A stretch of 17,898 nt of DNA. It comes from Bacteroidota bacterium (GTDB lineage: Bacteria > Bacteroidota > Bacteroidia > UKL13-3). Shown here one piece after another: positions 7,063 to 16,000 of this stretch. Position numbers and translations under genes: made by a program. Where the stretch lies: assembly GCA_947462865.1 (NCBI GenBank), contig CANHRW010000018.1:1-17898 (forward strand). Reading direction: 5' to 3'. Below the pieces are notes generated by a model. It was not told where the DNA came from. It saw nothing but the letters and a program-made list of their open reading frames with translations, and made no database searches. Each line of letters begins with the position of its first letter. The first letter of the stretch is position 1.

Positions 7063-10000
7063 ATGAAAATAGGTATGAAGAGAAAAATTACAAATTTAAA
7101 TTTCAGTATTAAACTGTTAATGTTCAGTTTAATGTTTGTAGTAATTGGGGGCTTTCATTCCTTGAATGCGCAAGTAACTGTAGGTGGTGCACTTGTTGGA
7201 AATGGTACTTATACCACTTTGAATGCCGCTACTGCAGCCATCAATGCTGGTACACAAACAGGAGCCAACATTGTCATCAGTATTACAGGTAATACCTCTG
7301 AAGGTTCCTCTCAAATACTATTGGGAGCAGGAGCTTGGAGTTCATTACAAATTACTCCTGTTGGTGGAAATTTTACCGTATCAGGTACAACAACTTCAGG
7401 TATTCCAATGATTGATTTCAATGGTGCGGACTTTGTAACTATCAATGGTAAAAACAATGGTACAGAATCATTAACTCTTGTTAACAATACAACCTCTTCA
7501 AGTTCAGGTACTGCTACTGTTCGTTTTATCAACGATGCCAGAAACAATACCATTACAAACTGTAATATATTGGGTGGTTCTTTGGTTACACAAGCTTCAA
7601 ATGGGGGAACCATTTTCTTCTCAACAGGAAGTTCAGGTGGAACAGGTAACGATAGCAATACCGTATCATTTAACAATATTGGCCCAATAAGTGCAAGTTT
7701 ATTGCCAATTAAAGCCATTTATGGAAACGGATCTACAACCAATGTTGGAATTGGAAATAGCAACAACACAATAGTTGGTAACAACATATACGATTTCTTT
7801 TCAGCTTCATCAAACAGCAATGGTATTTTTTTAAGTTCTGGTAATACTGCCTGGACTATCAATGCCAATAAATTCTATCAAACTGCTACCAGAACCATCA
7901 CAACATCATCGTCTCACAATCCCATTCAAATTACCAATACCACTGCATCTAGCGGAGAAAATTTTACCATATCAAACAATGTAATAGGATATGCATCAGC
8001 AGCTGGAACCGGAACGTACACCATTGCGGGAACTGTGGCGAGTATTTTCAATGCAATTATTTTAAGTGGTGCTACAACTTCTGTAAACAATCAAATTACC
8101 GGAAACATCATCTCAGATATTTCCTTAACCACATCAAGTTCTTCTTCTACTGGAGGAGGTTATCCGTTTACTGGTGTTAATATTACAACTGCGTGTAGTA
8201 CAGTTTTTGTCAATTCAAACAGAATCAGAAATGTTTCAGTAACTGGAACAGGAACAGGAACCATAGCTGCCATTGATGTAAATGGTACTTCAACCGGTTT
8301 TTTTTACATCAATAACAACAGCATCAATAACATCACAAGAACTTCAAATGGTATATTATATGGTATAAGGTATGCTTCACCTTCTAATTTAGTAGCCAAT
8401 GCCGATTCTATTACCAACTTAGCAGTTAATAACACTACTTCAAGTTCTTCTATTGCCGCTATTTTTGGGGGTTCAAGTGGCGTGAATGTTACCTATTCTA
8501 ATAACTACATTGCAAATTTAAGTTCAACCTCTACGGGTTCCTTTACCGTTTTTGGTCTGAGAGAAAATGGTATTTCTGGAAATAAAGTTTACTCGGGCAA
8601 TACCATTTTGAATTTAAGTTTACCTATTACAAGTACAGGAACAATAGTGGCCATTAGTTCGTCGGCATCCAGTACACCAAATGCCATGGAAATTAGTAGA
8701 AACACCATTGGTAACTTAAACGGCGGATCATTTGTTTATGGCATTACTCAAGCCTCAAGTTCATCAGCAATCAATATTTTCAAAAACAAAATATATGGTT
8801 TAACTGCCTATACTACATCTGGTATTTGTAATGGCATAAATGCAACCTCTGGTACCTCTTATGCCATTCATAACAATGTTATTGGAGACTTACAAGCAGT
8901 AGCTGCAACAGGAACAAATTCAGTAATAGGTATGAGTTTAACGGCAACAGCTACCTATAATTTGTTTTTTAACAATGTTATTTTAAAAGCTACCAGTACT
9001 TCAGCAACTACTTTTGGAAATTCATGTGTGAGTGTAACCAGTACAGCAACCTCTTTCAATTTAAGAAACAATGTATTGGTAAATGTATCAACACCGGCAC
9101 AAGAATCAGCCAATTTGGCTAGCAATGGGGTAGCTGCAGTTGTCAGAATTTCAGGTGGAACCGCCAATACTGTGCCGGCTATTTATTCTACGGCATCAAA
9201 CAAAAATTTGTTTTGGGCCAATCCAGCAGCAGGAACAAATAACCACTTAACCTATGTAGAAGGTACATCTACAATTACCAATCCAAGAAACACCCTTGCC
9301 AATCTTAAAACATTTTTTGTAAATAGAGAGCAAAGTTCTTTCGAAGAATCATTGGGTTCAACTGCAAACAATTTGAGTTTTTTAACAAGTTTAACTGGGT
9401 CTGATGTAAATTATTTAGCCATTGCTAATGGTACTTCTTCACAAGCTGAAAGTGGAGCAGATGTTATAACAACGCCTGCAATTACAGACGATTTTTTTGG
9501 AAATACAGGAAACAGAACCAGTTCACCAGACGTGGGTGCACATGAATTTACAGGCTCATCTCCTGCACCCTCATTGGCCTTGAACTCAATTACGCCATCT
9601 GGTAACCAATGTTCGGCAACTGCAAGACTAATTTCATTAGAAGCAACTACACCATCTGGCTCAATTACTGGCGTATCGCTCACCTACAACAATGGTGCTG
9701 GCAATACCAATGTGGCCATGGTCAACACAAGTGGAAATATTTGGGAATTTACCATTCCTGCCGCAATACCAACAAATTCAACTGTTTCATGGAGTGCAAT
9801 TGCTACCAATTCTATAGGTTTAACCAAGTTATTTACGGGAAGTTCATACCAAGACGATCCATTGAATGGAGTAAGTGCGCAAATTAGCAGTTCTGCCAAT
9901 CCAATTTGTATTGGTTCAACAGTGAATTTAACGGCTAGTTTGGCTAAGCCATCCGCTGTTACTTTAGGTGCAGGTGCTACAAATTCTGCAGCAATTGGAT

Positions 10001-13000
10001 CTAGTTTTTTTCCAGGTGGTTTTGGAGGCGCAAAAACACAATATATTATAAGAGCAGCTGAACTTAGAGCATTGGGATTAACCGCGGGTAATATCACCTC
10101 TATGGGTTTTGAGCCAACAACAGCAGGTCAAACCTATACCGGTTTTAGTGTAAGTATAGGACATACCTCACAAACAACAGCGAATACTAACTTTATCATG
10201 TCAGGCCTTACTCAGGTATATTTAGGCACCTTAACAAACAATGGTTTCTTGCCGGTTGCAAATACACTCAATACGCTCAGTTTTGGAACAGGAACAGGCT
10301 CTTCATCTGCATTCAACTGGGATGGAGTATCCAATATTGTTGTGTCTGTTAGTTGGAGCAGTGTGCCATCAGCAACTACAGCAACATCATCAACCATGAA
10401 GGTAGATGCTCCAGGTTTTACCTGTTCGGTTTACTCACAAAGAGACAGTCAAACTCCCACAGTTATGTTGGCTACAACAACTGGAACAACAGCATCTAGC
10501 AGGCCTAGATTTACTTTTGCTGGTAATACAGCTGCAGCTATTACTGCTATTTCGTGGAGTGATGGTACCAATGTATTGGGTACTACAAATCCAATTGCTG
10601 TTTCGGCAAATGTAACAACAACTTATACTGCTAATGTAAGTACTTCAGGATGTACACTACCGGTAAATCCTTCAATTACATTGAATGTATCAAATCCACC
10701 TTCAACTCCTACAGCAATTGATGCTTTCAGTTGCCCTGGTTTGTCAAATGCAATGGTTGTATCAAATTCTAGCTTTACCACAACCAAATTCAAATGGTAC
10801 AATCAAGCATCAGGAGGTTCGTTGTTGCAAAATGCTACAGCTAACAAATACCTGTTGCCATTAACTTCAGCTACTACATTTTTTGTCGCTGAAATAGATA
10901 CTACCACACAATGTGAATCTCAAAGAGTGCAGTTAAATGCCGGTGTAAATAGTTTAAACATTACTCCAACATCAGGTTCATATTGTGCCGGAGCCGGAGC
11001 TCAACTCGACTCTTTGTATGCTGTTTCTTCTAATATTCAGTTCACCTCGTTTACTTGGAACAAACTTACACCTTCAGCAAATTTTACAGGTACTACTTCA
11101 GGGCCTGCAACAGAAGTTTCAATTACACAAACCAGTGATTTTTCTGTGACAGCATCAGATGGAAATTGTTCGCAAACAGCATTTGTTTCTATAGGTGTTT
11201 ATGATTTCCCAATTCCTAGTTTGTCAGTCACACCAAATGATACAGTTACACAAGGTTCACAGTTTACAGTAAACTCAGGCTTAAGTGCAGGTAATTTTTC
11301 TGTTGCAACTATTCCATTTTCTCCAATTACAGCACCAAGCAATCAAACCTTTTTATGCAGTGCTGGCAGTACCACAGCCCCTGCAGGAACAACCCTGAGT
11401 GGGGGAGATTTAGATGACGGTGGTTGGTTAAACATACCGCTAGGTTTTAACTTTAATTATTTTGGCAAATCGTACACCAATATTGCAGTAGGTACAAACG
11501 GAACCATGATGTTTGGTTTAACATCAACAACCCCTTTAGGCACTTACTCATTTACAGGAGGCTTTCCATCTACATCAAACCCAGCAAATGTAATAGCTGC
11601 TGTGAGTCAAGATAATATATTGTCATCAGCTGGTAGCATTTCTTATTGGACCTCAGGTTACGCGCCCAATAGAAAATTTGTGACTCAATACAATGCAGTA
11701 CCTGCCTACAATTCATCAGGTTTTACTACTGCTCAGGTTATTTTATATGAAACTACGGGGATCATAGAAATTCATATTACAAATTCTACAACTTCGTATG
11801 CAAAATATGTAGGTTTACAAGACAGTTCAAGAACCATTGGTGCAGCACCAATAAACGGTGCCACTGCAACCATTACAACCAATAGAGCTTTTCGTTTTTC
11901 GCCTCCTAGTAATTACAATACGGTATGGTCACCATCGGCAAGTTTAACAGGTACTACTTCTGGAACCAATGTGTTCAATGCAACTACAAATTTTGTCAGT
12001 ACAGGCCAGTATAACGTTAGTTTAACTCTCACTAATTTGGTAACAGGTTGTACCAATTCAGCATCCCCTTCGTCTATAGATTTATGGGTTGTAGATGCTC
12101 CATTGGATCCAATTACTCAAGGTACCGTCATCTGTGGTCCCAAAATAGCCACAATTTCAGTTACCAATGCATCAAGCTTATTGCCTTCAGATTCTATTAC
12201 ATGGTATGATGCAGCTACTGGGGGTAATTTAGTGGGTAGAGGAGCTAATTTCACAACACCTTTGGTTGCAGCAACCACAACTTATTTTGCTGAAACAGCT
12301 AATTTGTATGGTAAAAATTTAGGAGGAAGAGTTCCTACCACTGTTACATATGTAGCGCCACCTGCTTTGCCAATTTCAAGTAACCAAACAGCATGTAACA
12401 ATTCGGTATCTTCGCTTACCGTAACCTCACCCAATACAACTTATACTACTTTCAAATGGACACCAATTGCCAATTTGTTCGATGATCCAAATTGTACAAT
12501 TCCAATTGATACCAACAATTCCTATTTCACAGTTTATTTTAAATCAGCTACTCCAGGTTCTGTTGTATATTCATGTACAGGTAGTAACAGTGTAGGTTGT
12601 AAAGAAACAGGTTCTACTGTAGTAACAGTTCAACCTGCATTATCTGCATTATCTATTTCACCAGTTACAGACACATTGTGTAACACAGGTGCTACTCTCA
12701 TTACTGTAAATAGTGGTAGTGCAGCTTTTGCTGCAAATTCTACTAGGTGGTTAGACACGTATGGAAATATCATTGCAGGTCAAACAGGAAAAACATTTAC
12801 AACACCATTGTTAAACAACAATCAAACCTATTCATTTGAAGCAATTGATGGAACAGGCAATTCTTGTTTAATTTTATCACAAACCATTACTTTCGATAGT
12901 ATACCTGCTCCAGTTACGGTTAATTCCGCTCATTGTGGAGAACAAGTTCCAACATGCGCTGCATCGGGTGCAAATACTGGTCAATTTTACAAATGGTATA

Positions 13001-16000
13001 CCGTTGCTTCGGGAGGCACACCTATTCCAAATGAAAATGGTGCTACACTAGCAAACTATTTGTTAGCATCAACTACAACTTTGTATGTTTCTATTTCAGA
13101 TAACTCTTGTGAAAGTGCAAGAACTCCCGTAACAATTAATGTAACAGTTCCTGATGCTATTTCAGTTGTTTCAAACAGAAACAATCCATTGTGTTTGGGT
13201 TCAACTCGAGATTTGGTAGTAAACCAAACGGGTTCAACTAATAATTACGGATTTACATGGACCAGTACAGATTACATCAATAGTGGTATGAGCGGAGCAA
13301 CAGCTACTTCAGCTGGATCGCCGGTTTCAGTTTTACCAACTGTAGAAGGCACCTATTATTTTACAATTACTGCCATTGAATCTTCAACGGGTTGTATTGT
13401 TAAAAGTAGAGATACTTTAACAGTGATTAATCCTTTTGGAATCTTAACCAACACCATTTCAATGAGTCCTTCAACGGTATGTCAAGGTGCACCTGCTACG
13501 CTTACTTTAAACACAACAAATACAGGAGTGGGTGGCGGAACAGCACCAACTTATTCAGCACCACCTGCAGTAAGCAATCCTGTTACTGATGAAGATATTG
13601 GCAATGTAAGAATCAGTTCAGGTTCAACCATTTTATTGAACAATACATCAACCATTAATTCATTAACAGGAACACTCGGCACAGCAACTGGCACTGCAGG
13701 TAGTTTCTCAAATTTTACAGCGCTTTCAACTACGCCATTGAATGCAAGTCAAACCTATTCATTTAGTTTAACTTCAATTACAACTGCTTCTAATTATGGA
13801 AACACTTTAGCATTTTACATAGATTACAATAGAAATGGAGTGTATACAGATGCAGGTGAAAGGGTATTTGCAGAAGCAGCAACTGTTTCTGGACCTCATA
13901 CCGTTACAGGTACTTTTGCCATACCAGCTGGTGCATCAACAGGCTTAACCAGAATGCGTGTCATTTGCAATGAAGGTTTAATTAATAGTCCAACTCAATC
14001 TGTTTCATATGGCGAATACGAAGAATACTTATTGTACATCAGTCCTGCATTTACTTCATTCTCTTGGAGCGATGGAGTGAGTCAAGTAGGAAGTGGTAAA
14101 ACGTTTAATTTCACTGCAGGTAACCCTACCAATTATGAACTTACCATGAACCTACAAGGATGTGAAAGCAAAATTCAATATGCGGTCAATCCAGTTACAT
14201 TGCCTACAGCTCCTGTTGTTACCAATGCTAACCAATGTGGTATCATGGTGCCAACTTTATTGGCTACGGGTGCCAACAATGGAGACTATCGTTGGTTTGA
14301 AAATTCTGCTGATACAGGAGCTATTGCCAATGAAACTAACGGCCAGTTAATTTCTTATATGGTTTCTAAAGACGATACTTTATATGTAGCTATTAGCAAC
14401 GGAACTTGTTTGAGTTCTAAAATACCAGCTATTGTTTCTGTTGTTCAACCAGACACCATTATAGCTAGCTCAAATATTGTTGCTAATGCTTGTATCAATT
14501 CAAATTTAAATTTGTCGGTTGCTCAAAATCAAAGCAACAACAATTACCAATTTACATGGGATGCATTGCCTTTAAACGGCAGCGGAATTTCAACTCCAAC
14601 CGCAGGCAGTATTGGAACCCCAACCATTGTATCGCCATCAGATACTGGCGTGTATACTTACAAAGTTTCGGGCTTTGATCCTTCTACAGGTTGTCAAACC
14701 ATTTCAACTGTAACAGTCAATGTGATCAATCCTTTTGCAAATGTCAACAGTACAATTGCGGTATCACCATCAACGGTATGTCAAGGTTCGCCAATTCAAT
14801 TGTCAATAGGGGGCACTGGTGCCAATCCTACTTATACAGCACCACCTGCAGTAAGCAATCCTACCAACGACGAAGACATTGCAAACGTAACAATTAGCAG
14901 AGGTGCAACTGTTATCATTAACAATACAACCAGTATCAATTCATTGTCTGGTAGCATCGGAACTGCCACAGGAACTGCGGGTAGTTACAGTAACTTTACA
15001 GCCTTTGGCCCTTATACTTTAAATCCAGGTCAGTTGTACAACTTCTCATTGCGGTCATCAACAACGGGTACTTCTTATGCCAATTCAATGGCTATATACA
15101 TCGATTACAACCGCAATGGATTGTTTACCGATGCAGGCGAAAATGTGTACGTTGCAAGTGCAACAATTTCAGGTCCACATACCGAAACAGGTACCTTTAC
15201 AGTACCAAGTAATGTAGGTTATGGGGTTGTAAGAATGCGTGTCATTTGTAACGAGGGTTTAATCACAAGTCCAACACAAGCAGTTTCGTATGGCGAATAT
15301 GAAGAGTACAGTATCAATCTTTCGCCAGCGTTTAATTTGATAAGTTGGTCCGATGGAACTAACTCACTAGGCACAGGAAATTCAATCAGTACCACTATCA
15401 ATACTGCAACCAATTATGAAGTTACCATGAACATTGCAGGTTGTACCAAAACCACACAAGCATTTGTAAATCCTTTGGCCTTACCTAGTGCTCCTGTAGC
15501 TTCAAATTCTGCTCATTGTGGCAATATGGTACCATCTTGTATGGCAACCGGAACTACAAATGGAAATTACAGGTGGTATACCGCTTCAACCGGCGGAACA
15601 GCAATTGTTGGAGAGCAAGATGGTTCTTTAAACAATTACAAAGTCAATTCAACCAGAAGTTTATTTGTTGCCATTACCGATGGTTCATGCGAAAGTCCAA
15701 GGTCTCAAGTAGACATAGATGTAACAGTACCTGATTCAATTTTTGCAACAGCATCAACCACCACAAATGCATGTGCAAATGGAAACATCAATTTAAACAT
15801 AGGTCAGGTTATTCTCAACAACAATAATTATGGATTTAGTTGGGAAGCTACACCTGTAACAGGTAGTGGTTTAAGCGGTTCTACCAATGCTGCATTGGGT
15901 GCTCCTTTAACCATTTCTCCAACTGCAGCTGGTACCTATAATTATAAAGTAACGGGTTACGAAGCAAGCACAGGATGTATGGTTACCAATAGCATAAATG

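Noticed and set aside
7311..7718. 135-codon open frame on the minus strand inside the giant gene, and similar ones at 9411-10097
   Set aside because: They lie opposite Ser/Thr/Asn-rich repetitive coding sequence, which readily leaves the other strand open. Their Val/Leu/Pro-rich translations match no family.
7171..9552. Beta-helix region as a polysaccharide-degrading enzyme
   Set aside because: No cluster of catalytic acidic, His or Arg residues typical of pectate lyases or polygalacturonases was found; the repeats look structural.
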